A stretch of DNA of 64,000 nucleotides. It comes from Anaerolineae bacterium. GTDB taxonomy: Bacteria; Chloroflexota; Anaerolineae; B4-G1; SLSP01. The stretch is from NCBI GenBank assembly GCA_016931185.1, contig JAFGFI010000076.1, forward strand, positions 1-64,000, in the 5' to 3' direction. Both the position numbers and the translations under genes were made by a program. Shown here piece by piece: positions 35,382 through 45,700 of this stretch; position 1 is the first letter of the stretch; every line of letters starts with the position of its first letter. The notes under the pieces were generated by a model. The model ran no database searches. It was not told where the DNA came from and worked only from the letters and a program-made list of their open reading frames with translations.

Positions 35382-37196
35382 CTACTCATCCGTATCCGTT
35401 TCCAGACCTATCACTTCCGCATCTGTGGGAGGCACAAAATCCGGGCCAAAACGATAGCGTGCCGACCAGGGGACAAAATTACTTACAAAGGTATCCTGAT
35501 ATAGGATATTATCATTGGCATCCTTCACCACTCGTTTTAACGTCGCGTTGAGGCCATTGTGCGCGTTCTCGATCCGTTCATAAGTGCCAGCAGGCATCTC
35601 TGGATCAAATTCATACACATCCGGTCCTGGTGGAATGGATTCCCCCCACTCCGGACCAATCTGCTCGACAACACGCCCTGAATCGGTACTATAAAAGAGA
35701 AATCGCAGCCGCGCGCGCGCGGCATCAGCTTCTGTCTGGATTAAAATATGATAGGGGGTATCGTTCTCAAAACGGAAATCCACCAATGGAGAATAAACCG
35801 TTGCATCAAATCCCGGCCCATACCCTCCCAATTCATAGTACCCTACACGATACGCATGGGGCCAACGTTCAATGATCGGCAAACCACTATAGTAGGCAGC
35901 GCGAAAAGCTGTTGTAGCAACCTGACAAATTCCCCCGCCCACGCCCGGCACAGTACGGTTCCCGATAATGACATAGGATTCATCATATCCTTCCTCCGGT
36001 GTTACCTCTCCCAAATATTCATTAAATGAAAAAACCTGGTCCGGGGCCACCATAATCCCGTCAAATTTCGACGCCCCCAAACGAATATTTTTATCACGGG
36101 CGGAAGAAGAACCCGTAAAATAAGACTCCCCCACCGCCACTAACTCTCGAATTCCAAGTTCTTCTGCCGTGATCGTATCTGGATAAGCCGTCGGTATCAC
36201 ATCAAACACCAAAGGCACAAAATGCTGGCCGGCATGTAACATCTCGTTGATCTTTGTGATAGATGCCGTCACACTCAAAGCCCGGCCCACATACCCATCC
36301 GTCAACGGAATAAGCTGCGATGTTTCTGGGTCAAAATGAAATTGCGCGTCTTTTGGCTCAATATAGAGTGCCATCTCCAACGGAGAAAAAAATTCACCCA
36401 AAGCCGTCTCATCCAATCCCACCCATGTTTCACCCACTTTAATATCCACGCGCAACATCTCGGCCATTACCTCTGGTGAAACCGTCCAGGGGCCAGGATC
36501 GCCCTCCCTGGGGTCTGCCACCAATAAGGTCAAGGGTTCCGCAAGTATCGCATTTGCAATCCCCAATGCCTGGGAAACGACCTCATCGGTAATCTGCGGC
36601 TGCAGTTCGGTCAATGGCACCACATATTCCACGGGCTGTAGTGCAAATAACGCGGGTAGTAAAGCATCCAATGTTGCAGAGACTTCCATCTGACGACCTA
36701 CTACCCCCGACTCCAGATACAATGCCGTGCCCTCCGAACGAATGTACGCATCTGATGCCGGGCGCGCCACCTCTGCCGCGATAGCGTGCAAGCGGGATAT
36801 TGCGTGGGCTTGCTCCCAGACCAATATGGGTGAAAGCCGCTCCCCATGATACATAACATCTAAACGCTCCAACAGCACCGTAACTCCACTTCCAGAATGT
36901 CCAATAGCATACGCCCGCGCCAACGTCGCGGGTAAATCAACCGATATCCCCAGATCTGCTGGCGAAAGGGACCAACGCTGACCCTCCGGGCCGACCAATA
37001 TCACGTTGGGCTGCTGAATAGGTAAAGTGACCGCAAGATGGGTATAAGCCTCTGAGGGAGACATTCCTGCCAATGATAAATCCCAAACCCAAACGCCCGG
37101 CACAAAAGTTTTCTCCATCGCCGGTATTAAGGCCCAACCCATCACTATCACAGAAAGCAACAATACTATCGCCAACACCATTAACAGACGATTCAT
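35382..37196 (-). CDS. VanW family protein with peptidoglycan-binding-like repeats
   Basis: A 604-residue envelope protein. An N-terminal anchor or signal helix (about 3-23) is followed by two copies of a YoaR/PG_binding_4-like domain (about 35-175 and 190-330), then the VanW domain (about 370-500) with 'APDQVFSFNEYLG', 'VPGVGGGICQVATTAFRAA' and 'SPLVDFRFEN', and a C-terminal beta segment with 'YERIENAHNG'. VanW was first seen in vancomycin-resistance clusters, but its function is unknown. A single VanW gene like this is not evidence for resistance. The ATG at 37196 is set by AGGAGG. It follows the ROK gene by 31 bp. Confidence 0.88.
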   Translation of the reverse strand: MNRLLMVLAIVLLLSVIVMGWALIPAMEKTFVPGVWVWDLSLAGMSPSEAYTHLAVTLPIQQPNVILVGPEGQRWSLSPADLGISVDLPATLARAYAIGHSGSGVTVLLERLDVMYHGERLSPILVWEQAHAISRLHAIAAEVARPASDAYIRSEGTALYLESGVVGRQMEVSATLDALLPALFALQPVEYVVPLTELQPQITDEVVSQALGIANAILAEPLTLLVADPREGDPGPWTVSPEVMAEMLRVDIKVGETWVGLDETALGEFFSPLEMALYIEPKDAQFHFDPETSQLIPLTDGYVGRALSVTASITKINEMLHAGQHFVPLVFDVIPTAYPDTITAEELGIRELVAVGESYFTGSSSARDKNIRLGASKFDGIMVAPDQVFSFNEYLGEVTPEEGYDESYVIIGNRTVPGVGGGICQVATTAFRAAYYSGLPIIERWPHAYRVGYYELGGYGPGFDATVYSPLVDFRFENDTPYHILIQTEADAARARLRFLFYSTDSGRVVEQIGPEWGESIPPGPDVYEFDPEMPAGTYERIENAHNGLNATLKRVVKDANDNILYQDTFVSNFVPWSARYRFGPDFVPPTDAEVIGLETDTDE

Positions 37197-37227
37197 TCCC
37201 CCTCCTGACATACCAGCCAGACAAGTC

Positions 37228-38187
37228 CTATAACTCTAATTCCATCAGGCAAAGAGCCAATGCCCCCCACAATCCCACATCTGCCCCGAGCTGCGCTGGC
37301 ACAACACGGGTCTGAGCCTGATATATGGCTGGTGCGCGTTCTGTAATCACGCTTTGCACCGGGCCAAATAACAAATCCCCGGCTTTCGTGACGCTTCCCC
37401 CCAAAACAAACAGTGAGGGATTCAACATATACATTAAGCTCACAATCGCTGTACCCAGATAGATCCCAGCTTGCTCAAAGACGGATTTCGCCAGTTCATC
37501 CCCTTCCTGAGCGGCCATACTAACCTCTTTTGCCGTGATCTTGGATATGTCTCCCCCAACCCTCTCAGTTAACACCGAAAACTCACCAGCCGCTATCCGT
37601 TCCTGCATTTGCCGGGCGATAGCTGTTCCCGAAGACAATGTTTCCAGACAGCCATAATTGCCGCAACCGCACTTAAGTCCATGGATATCAAGTGTAATAT
37701 GTCCTATCTCACCGCCCAAACCATTTCCCCCTGTAAATAAACGATTGTTGAATATCATACCACCGCCGATGCCGGTACTAATCGTCATATAAATCATATC
37801 TGACACACCCTGTCCCGCCCCAAAACGGTGTTCGGCCAGAGCTGCCACATCAGCGTCGTTGCCCACAAACACAGGGACGCCAAATGTATTGACCAATAAA
37901 TTACGAAAGGGTATGTTTTGGCTCTCAGGCAAATTCGGGGCAAAGCGCAAAATTCCGTGCTTGTAATCCACCGGTCCAGGCACTCCTATTCCGATCGCGG
38001 CAACAGGTCCCTCCAACGGCCAAACCTGACGAATAGCAGAGCGAACACGCCGCAATACAAAATCCATCCCATCTTCAGACCCGGTAGACATCGCCACTCG
38101 CGCTTCTTGCACACCATCAGCCGTGTAACGGGCCGTCCGAATTTGTGTTCCTCCCAAATCTACAGCAATAAAACGTAAGACCGCCAT
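37228..38187 (-). CDS. ROK family sugar kinase (glucokinase-like)
   Basis: A 319-residue ROK kinase. It has the ATP-binding 'VDLGGTQIRTARY', 'GIGVPGPVD', the substrate motif 'GGEIGHITL', the zinc-binding 'CGCGNYGCLETLSSG' and the catalytic Asp in 'GNDADVAALAEH'. There is no N-terminal helix-turn-helix, so it is a kinase rather than a repressor. Glucose is the most common substrate, and other hexoses cannot be excluded. AAAGGAG precedes the ATG. A palindrome (38216-38234) lies 28 bp upstream of the start. Confidence 0.92.
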   Translation of the reverse strand: MAVLRFIAVDLGGTQIRTARYTADGVQEARVAMSTGSEDGMDFVLRRVRSAIRQVWPLEGPVAAIGIGVPGPVDYKHGILRFAPNLPESQNIPFRNLLVNTFGVPVFVGNDADVAALAEHRFGAGQGVSDMIYMTISTGIGGGMIFNNRLFTGGNGLGGEIGHITLDIHGLKCGCGNYGCLETLSSGTAIARQMQERIAAGEFSVLTERVGGDISKITAKEVSMAAQEGDELAKSVFEQAGIYLGTAIVSLMYMLNPSLFVLGGSVTKAGDLLFGPVQSVITERAPAIYQAQTRVVPAQLGADVGLWGALALCLMELEL

Positions 38188-38215
38188 AATAACAATTTCT
38201 CCTTTACAAAAATTT

Positions 38216-38234
38216 GGAACGGTGGAACCGTTCC
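38216..38234. promoter_or_regulatory. Palindrome, possible operator or leader hairpin
   Basis: GGAACGGT (38216-38223) and ACCGTTCC (38227-38234) around a 3-nt centre, between the divergent ROK and PHP genes. Its symmetry and place fit a repressor site for one or both genes. A transcribed hairpin is the alternative. Confidence 0.35.
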
Positions 38235-38319
38235 CAAGTAAAAAACAATCATAATTAGAGCAAGTTTACTACTACCCACACATTTGACAAATTCGTCATT
38301 GCCTCTAAGATTCCATTCT

Positions 38320-39381
38320 ATGGAACCATACCGCGAATATATCGGCAATTTACATATCCATTCCAGCTATTCTGATGGAAAAGCCAGCCATCAGGACATT
38401 GCGCAAGCGGCCAACGCTGCCGGGCTTGATTTTATCATTGTGACCGATCACAATATATGGCCTCAGGATTTGGAAGGCTATTATAGACGCACCTTAATCT
38501 TAATCGGAGAGGAAATTCATAATGTGCGAAGACGGCCACAAAGCAACCATTTATTAGTTTACAATGCAGAACAAGAAATGGCGCCCTATAGCTTCGGGAG
38601 CCCGCAGACACTCATTCGCACCGTTCAAGAGCGACATGGGTTCTGTTACATCGCTCACCCGGTCGAAAAGTCCAGTCCCCTTATGAACGAATTGGCAGCT
38701 ATCCCGTGGACAGACTGGCCGGTAGAGGGAATAACCGGGCTAGAAATATGGAACTATATGTCAGAATTTAAAGGATTGCTATGGTCAAACCTAGCCGCTC
38801 TGATTTACGCCTTTCGCCCCGAATGGGGCATCCGGGGACCTAACCATGCCACCTTGCGCCTGTGGAATGAACTGCTCCACAAAGGGCAGCGGCTCGCGGC
38901 CATCGGCGGAGCCGATGCACACGGCAGTACATACACTATGGGACCACTCAAACGCACGCTCTTCCCCTATGAATACCTGTTCCGTTGTGTGAATACGCAT
39001 ATTCTGACGCGAGGGCCACTCAAACTAGAACTGGAACACGACAAAGCCTTAATTTATGAAGCACTGCGCGCGGGGCGTACTTGGGTAGGATATGATCTCC
39101 CACGTTCTACACGTGGGTTTCGTTTCACTGCGCAGAGCGGTGCAGCACAAGCTATGCCGGGTGAAGAACTCAAACGACTAGGCGCTGTTACATTATATGT
39201 CAGTCTACCCACGCGCGGTGAAATACACTTATTGCGAGATGGGCAACGAGTAAGAATGGTGCGGGGTACCGAATTACGTTATACCTCCGTCGAACCAGGA
39301 ATTTACCGAGTTGAAGTTTACCGCCGCTACAAACTACGCAAAGTTGGCTGGATTTTCCCCAGTCCTATTTACGTCACCTGA
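38320..39381 (+). CDS. PHP-domain metal-dependent phosphoesterase
   Basis: A 353-residue stand-alone PHP protein. Metal-ligand motifs are 'NLHIHSSYSDGKASHQDIA', 'FIIVTDHNIWP', a Glu in 'LIGEEIHN', 'YIAHPVEKS' and 'IGGADAHGS'. The C-terminal 80 residues form a beta-rich extra domain. It is unlike the PHP/AlbA_2 fusion at 20.6 kb. The substrate is unknown; this group includes nucleotide and histidinol-phosphate phosphatases. The ATG at 38320 is chosen because homology begins there. A TTG at 38284 in frame is unlikely. No ribosome site is seen. Confidence 0.85.
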   Translation: MEPYREYIGNLHIHSSYSDGKASHQDIAQAANAAGLDFIIVTDHNIWPQDLEGYYRRTLILIGEEIHNVRRRPQSNHLLVYNAEQEMAPYSFGSPQTLIRTVQERHGFCYIAHPVEKSSPLMNELAAIPWTDWPVEGITGLEIWNYMSEFKGLLWSNLAALIYAFRPEWGIRGPNHATLRLWNELLHKGQRLAAIGGADAHGSTYTMGPLKRTLFPYEYLFRCVNTHILTRGPLKLELEHDKALIYEALRAGRTWVGYDLPRSTRGFRFTAQSGAAQAMPGEELKRLGAVTLYVSLPTRGEIHLLRDGQRVRMVRGTELRYTSVEPGIYRVEVYRRYKLRKVGWIFPSPIYVT

Positions 39382-39393
39382 ACATGTCACAAA

Positions 39394-39418
39394 AAACGGC
39401 CAACATAGTTGGCCGTTT
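39394..39418. terminator. Bidirectional terminator
   Basis: Stem AAACGGCCAAC (39394-39404) with GTTGGCCGTTT (39408-39418), loop ata, with A and T runs on both sides. It lies between the convergent PHP and ferredoxin genes. Confidence 0.85.
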
Positions 39419-39435
39419 CTAAACACCCACAATTT

Positions 39436-39663
39436 CTACGCGTAAAAAGCAGCATTCTCCGCGATGGCGGCCTGATACTCGGCCGGCACATCATCTTCGT
39501 GGAAAATAGCCTCATGGGGACATTCAGCCTCGCAAGAACCACATTCAATACATTCATCCGGATTAATATAATACTGCGTCTCTCCCTTTGAAATCGCCTC
39601 AACGGGGCACACTTCCGCGCATTTCGCTTCCATCTTACACAAACTCGTAATTACATAAGCCAT
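39436..39663 (-). CDS. Small ferredoxin with two Fe-S cluster motifs
   Basis: A 75-residue electron carrier. The first Cys set is 'CKMEAKCAEVCPV' and the second is 'CIECGSCEAECPHEA', a typical CxxCxxCxxxCP that binds a [4Fe-4S] cluster. The irregular first set fits the seven-iron (3Fe-4S plus 4Fe-4S) type. It probably serves pyruvate- or redox-enzyme electron transfer in an anaerobe. It could be related to the flavodiiron protein at 24 kb, though not linked. TAGGAGG precedes the ATG. Confidence 0.93.
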   Translation of the reverse strand: MAYVITSLCKMEAKCAEVCPVEAISKGETQYYINPDECIECGSCEAECPHEAIFHEDDVPAEYQAAIAENAAFYA

Positions 39664-39732
39664 AGTGGTAACCTCCTAATAAAAGTTGTTTGAGCTAACC
39701 TGAAATCAAATCCACACCTACAAATTGCCGCC

Positions 39733-39760
39733 ATTTTACACCATAGAGTAAATTTAGCAA
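39733..39760 (-). promoter_or_regulatory. Candidate promoter of the ferredoxin gene
   Basis: Minus strand TTGCTA (39755-39760), 16-bp spacer, TAAAAT (39733-39738), starting just past the stop of the giant kinase gene. It suggests that the ferredoxin gene is not simply the tail of the GAF operon. Confidence 0.4.
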
Positions 39761-39765
39761 ATAAC

Positions 39766-42700
39766 TTATTTATTGACCTGTCCCACAGATAGGCGATTCA
39801 ACGCCGTCGCGACATCGCGGAGCAACTGATTTTGATCGAAAATTCCCTTCTCTAATAAGGATGCCACCCGTTGTTGTAAATGCTCGCGTTCTTTAGGATC
39901 TAGTTCTTTCGCCGTCACCACAATGACCGGGATGTGGCGCGTTGATTCACCGGACTTTAGATTCTCTAACACTGCAAAACCATCAATATTAGGCATCATT
40001 AAATCCAATACCACCAAACTTGGCGTCTTCATCTGGATCTGAGCGATCGCACTCTCTCCACCGTCCGCTTCAATCACCTCATACGCCGCATTTTCAAGGA
40101 TACGACGCAACAACTGACGATCGTCTGGATTATCATCCACCAATAGGACATAACCATCCTGCGTATCTTTCTCCAAACGCTCCAGGGCTTCTAACAAATC
40201 GTGTTCCGAGAAAGGCTTGACCAAGTAATCCGCAATCCCCATACTTAGACCCTTATCCGTCTCGCTCACCACGCTACAGACAATAATAGGAATATCACTG
40301 GTGTCAGGATCAGCCTTTAGTTCACGGATCAAAGCCCACCCATCCTTATTGGGCATAATAATATCCAGTGTAATGGCGTAAGGTTTGAGACGTTTGGCCT
40401 CTTCGAGCACTCGCGTGGTATCGGTCAAACCAAATACCCGGTACCCGTGCTTCTCCAAGTAACGACGGAAAAGTGTAATCACGCGTTCATCATCATCCAC
40501 TGTAAGCACAGTATGGTAGGTCTTGGCCTCAGTCGACGCTTCATCCTCTTCTTTCTCGGGTTTAACTGCCGACGGCCCCTCAATCGGCAGCGAGAAATAA
40601 AATACAGACCCCTCCCCCACAACACTTTCCAACCACATATCCCCGCCATGTTGCTCAACAAACTTCTTACTTAATGGCACACCTAGGCCGGTACCCCCAT
40701 ACTTGCGCGTTGATGAGGAGTCAACCTGTTTAAATTGTTCAAAGACCGCGTCAATTTTATCAGCAGGAATACCAATACCTGTATCTTGAACGTTGATGAT
40801 CACTTGATAATCATCATAGGTAGCCCCCACTCTGATAAATCCTTGATCCGTAAACTTAGCCGCATTAGATACCAGGTTCAACACAACCTGGCGAATACGG
40901 CGGGAATCTGCTAACACAATCGGGAGATTCTCCGGCACCTCGGTCAACAACTCCACCGGTTTATCCTTAACTAACGCAATCGCAGTAGACATCACACCAC
41001 GGAAAATATCCTTAAGATCGGTCGGTTCAAAGACAAATTCCATCTTACCGGCCTCAATCTTGGAAAGATCCAGGATGTCGTTAATTAGATTCAACAAGTG
41101 TTGACCGCTCTGATAAATGGCATTCAGATCAGTTTTCTGCATCTCAGTAAGGGGGCCATCAATACCCTTCAAAATCACTCGAGAGAAACCGATAATAGAG
41201 TTCAACGGCGTGCGCAACTCGTGAGACATATTTGCCAGGAATTCATTTTTAAGCTGGTCAACCTCTTTAAGTTTTTCTGCCGTGTCTTGCGCCTCTTGAT
41301 ACAACCGGGCAGTTACCAACGTAACACCGATATTTAAGGCTGCGTCTTGAATAAATCCTTTCTGATCATCCGTAATCGCGTCCTGTCCTGGCTGACGCCC
41401 CAACACCATCACGCCCACCACCGTCTCTCCACGCGCTAACAAGGGGACTGCAAAGACCTCCTCCATCGGTAATGAATCGTGAATTACTGATGACAACATA
41501 AGCTGATCCATTTGCTTAACGATAGAAGTATGTACTGCCTGGCGAGTACGAATAACCTTATCAATAAAAGGAATACGACCAGCCGGGATTTCTGTAGAGG
41601 CAGATGCGGACATCTGCTCCGAGATTAACCTGCCACTCGCACTGTGGATTGACACTACCGCCGCTACCTCTCCATCCCAACGCCACATCATCACAGGCCT
41701 TTCTAAACGCCGGGCAACGACCTGCCCTACATCGCGCATCAAGTTAAATGGTTCCAACGCCCTGGAGGCCGTTTGTAATACCTCATTTAAAATAGCACGT
41801 CGCTCCGCCTCAGCCTGCGTTGTCTCGACCAAGTTCAAACTCTCCAAAGCCACGAAAGCCTGGCGCGCGATGTTCTCATAGAATCGTGACTCAGCCGTGG
41901 AGAACTCGGTAGCTTTACGGCTATGAACCATAATAGTTCCATATTGCAAACCACGAATATCCAGTTGGAATGCCGCCATCGCTCGCACCCCTAGCCGGCG
42001 ATAAATGTCACGAACATAAGGGTCGACCATCGGATCCTGAGTCGCATCTGTAGAAGTAAAACGATTTTGCATACGCAGTGATTCGTAGAGTCGAGGGATT
42101 TTTTCCAACGGGAATTCAATTATCGGGAACTGCAATTTTTCACGATCCCAACTATTCACAATCATCAAAGTCTTGGGTTCCTCCGGGGGCACCAATATGC
42201 CCGCCACCACTAAATCTGCCTCCTCACGCTGCGAAATCCCCTCAACTGCAACACGGAACACTTCTGCCGCAGTACGTGCATCAGAAACACGCTGCACAAT
42301 CTGATAGAGCGCGGTCGTTTCGGTCAGTGTGTTTTGTGTACGCTCATAAGAGTTAAGACTTTCAATAACATTGGCAAGCTGATTGGCCATCAATTCCAAT
42401 GTTGAAATATCATCCTCGGTAAACGCAAAGCGTTGATCACGCTGCACCGACATCGCGCCGATAACCTGTCCTCGACTCACCAACGGCAACGCTACTTCCG
42501 AGCGCGTATCGGGCAACAATGGATTTTGGAAATATCCTTTCTCTTTCATCACATCCATAGAAAAGTGTGTTTTCATCTGCGTGACACATTGCCCGATCAA
42601 CGAACCGCCTCCGACCTCCAACCGGAATCCCATCTGCATTAACTGCTTACCCTGTTCACCTGTAGCGGCACGCAACTCAACCCATTGCCCTACCTGATCT

Positions 42701-45700
42701 AATAAAAAGATACCCATATAGTACAAACGGAATTGATCTTGGAAAAACGACACGGATGTGCGCAGCAATTCATCGCGCTCCATAATGGAAGTTGTTAAGT
42801 TTGCCATCTGCACCGCTGCCGACAACTGCTCGGCCCGCAATTCAGACTCCTGGAGAAGTTGCCGGTTCCTCAAAACCACTGCCGCTTGCCGCGAGGTAAC
42901 ATCATACAGACGATTTTCCAACTCTGTCGGATGATAAGGCTCAGAAAATCTGATCTGCAGAACACCTATCTGCTCACCACTTGCCTCCAAAGAAGCCAGG
43001 ATGATTGCGTGGACTCCCTGAGTAAGATAATACTGACGCGACAAACTCATTCGAGGATCCGATTCTACGTTCTCACAGATAAATTGTGTTCCGGCGCCCA
43101 GCATCACCAGGGCCGGCCACTCAGAAATAGCAATCCGTGTCTCTACACTGGCTGCCGGATACTCAGGGTCAGTACTCAGCGCAGCTACAATTTGTAAAAC
43201 GTCCTTTTTCTTCGTCTCCGGGTCGGGGATCAATAATCCTAATTCTGCGCGAGCCGGACGGGAGAGTAACGTGTGTTCAATAATACCGCGCAACACTGCA
43301 TCGTAAGAGGTAGCCTGGGCTAACGTACTGCTGGCTCTATAAAGCGCCTGGGATTCTCCTAATGCAGAACGCGTCTGGCGGAACAAATTAGCACGCTCCA
43401 TTGCCGACGCAATCTGGGCCGCTAACTGCTGTAATATGGTTAAAACACCTGAACGTGAGAAGACACTTTCCTGATCTGAGACCATCCCCAATGTTCCCAG
43501 GGTGCGTGGGCCAAGTCGTAGGGGGATAATAATACGCGACACACCCCCCTGTTCAATCAATGCTTCATCTTCTGAAAAGCGCCGCCGCGCGCGAATATCG
43601 TCATCCACCAAAAGTTGATTTTCACGAATTACCCACGCGGGGCCACTGCTCGCAGCAAGCTGTACACCGGTCCACTCAGTCTGTACCTCGGAAATCTGCG
43701 CGCCAGATTCCAACTGTAAAATGACCCGATTATCACTGTCATACGAAGTCAAAGTCAGCAGCATTACGGGGATAAATGTCTTCAAACGCTCTAATAACTC
43801 ATCCTGTGCCGCAACTATATCCTCCGTTTCGTTCAAGAAAGCAGCCACCTCTTGCAAAAAGCGCACTTCTGCCTCTCGCCGTTGTGTTTCTGCTAACGCG
43901 CGCTGTGATTGCTCAAAAAGTAAACGGTTTTCCAAAGCCAGTTCAACTTGATCGCGTACCGACTCCAGAATCGCCAATTCATCCTCGGACCATTCCCGAG
44001 CCTCTTCGCCGGCCTCAAAACTCAGTACACCCACTGGCGCACCATGCATCCTGATCGCAGCCTCTACACCAACACCGGAAGAACCATTGCCACCCCCTTC
44101 ATCTCGCGCAACACGGAGGTCGCGGGTATCTGGATGACCGCCGGAATCTGAGGGGGGGATCTCCCTTGTACTAGTATCACGCCGGATACGGATATCCGAA
44201 TCATATCCCCAATCGGATACAAAGAGAGAAGAAGAAACGGGCATATCCAATGGTGTCACTTGATTCAAGTCATACGCGAATCCAAACACATCCTGCTGAT
44301 CAACATACCCACGCCAAGTCTCCACTGCATAACGCTGCTGCAAACGTTGCAATTCATCCAGGCGCGCCTGAGATTCAACAAATAACCGCGCGTTGGCAAT
44401 CGCGTTGGCAATCTGATCCGTCATGGTTCCCAATACGATAATGTCCTGATCATCAAAGTGATTCGGCTCCGTAGATTGGATCGTGACCGCGCCCAAAACG
44501 CGCCCACCGCTAATGAGGGGAAAAGCAATTTCAGAACGGGTTTCAGGCAACAGAGGATTGCCGTAGCGTACTTCTGCTTCCTCTACTACCCGGGGCAATT
44601 GTGGTTCACGCATCTCAATACAATGGCCGATCATAGATTCGCCACCAATTTCAAATTTATGCCCGCGATCCAACATAGTCTGCCCTGCTTCCCCTGTACC
44701 AGCGCGCAATACAGCCCAATGCCCTGAATCATCTAATAAGAAAATCCCCACGTAATACAAATTAAAACGCTGTTTAATTAACTCTACCACATGCCGCAAC
44801 AACTCATCAGGGTCAAGAATAGACGAGGCATAGCGGGACACTTCGGAAGCTGTCTGAAGTTGCCAGAATCGCTGCTCACTTTCGCGAGCGACACGCTGCT
44901 GCTCCTCGGCCGTCAGGCGCACCTTGAGGGCCGCCCCCAATGATTCCTGCAAGCGATTAAAGATAAAGCGTTCAGTTTCCGTAAATTCATGCGTGGTCGC
45001 CCAAATCCCCATGAGAACTCCCAAAATGTTCCCACCATAGTACAGGGGAATGAGCATTAAAGAGCGCACCTCACGCGCAGACCACCAGTCTCGATCTTCT
45101 GCACGCAAGGATACATCCGTGGCAACATCCGGAATCAATTGCACCTGGTGTACATTCTCAACCTCACGCGCGACAAACATAGCCAGTGGAGTATTTTCTA
45201 ATTCAGTTCTTTCACCAAGTTGCAACTCCTCGCGGCTGTATGCATCCGGCTGAATACCAGCCTCTGGCCACACTGCAGCAATACTAGCATGCGTCGGTCG
45301 TCCCAGTATATCCACCTCTATATAACTGAGGGTTAAACGTGAAAGATCATGAGATTCTAATCCCTCTGCGATAGCTCTGACAATCTCGGTTTCATCTTGA
45401 GCCTGGGAGAATGTAATCTGAAGTTGTGTCAGTTTTTCAAGCTGGGAGGCGCGCCACTGAGCATCGGCTACCAATAGTAAATTATCCAGGGCCACAGCAA
45501 TCTGATCGGTCAACGTGCGAGGGATTACGTCAAGATACCGTCTCGGCAATGATGTCAAAGGCTCACGCGTTGTATAGGAGAAAAAGCCCACTATCTTCCC
45601 CCGCGCAACCAAGGCAGAAGTCAACGAACCCCGGTGCCCAGATTGTAGCATCGTCTCGCGTATTGGATCAGGAATAGCAATATCTAAATCTTGTGCATCC

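Noticed and set aside
35382..37196. VanW as a sign of a vancomycin-resistance cluster
   Set aside because: VanW-domain proteins are widespread without resistance. No VanH/A/X or VanRS genes are present.
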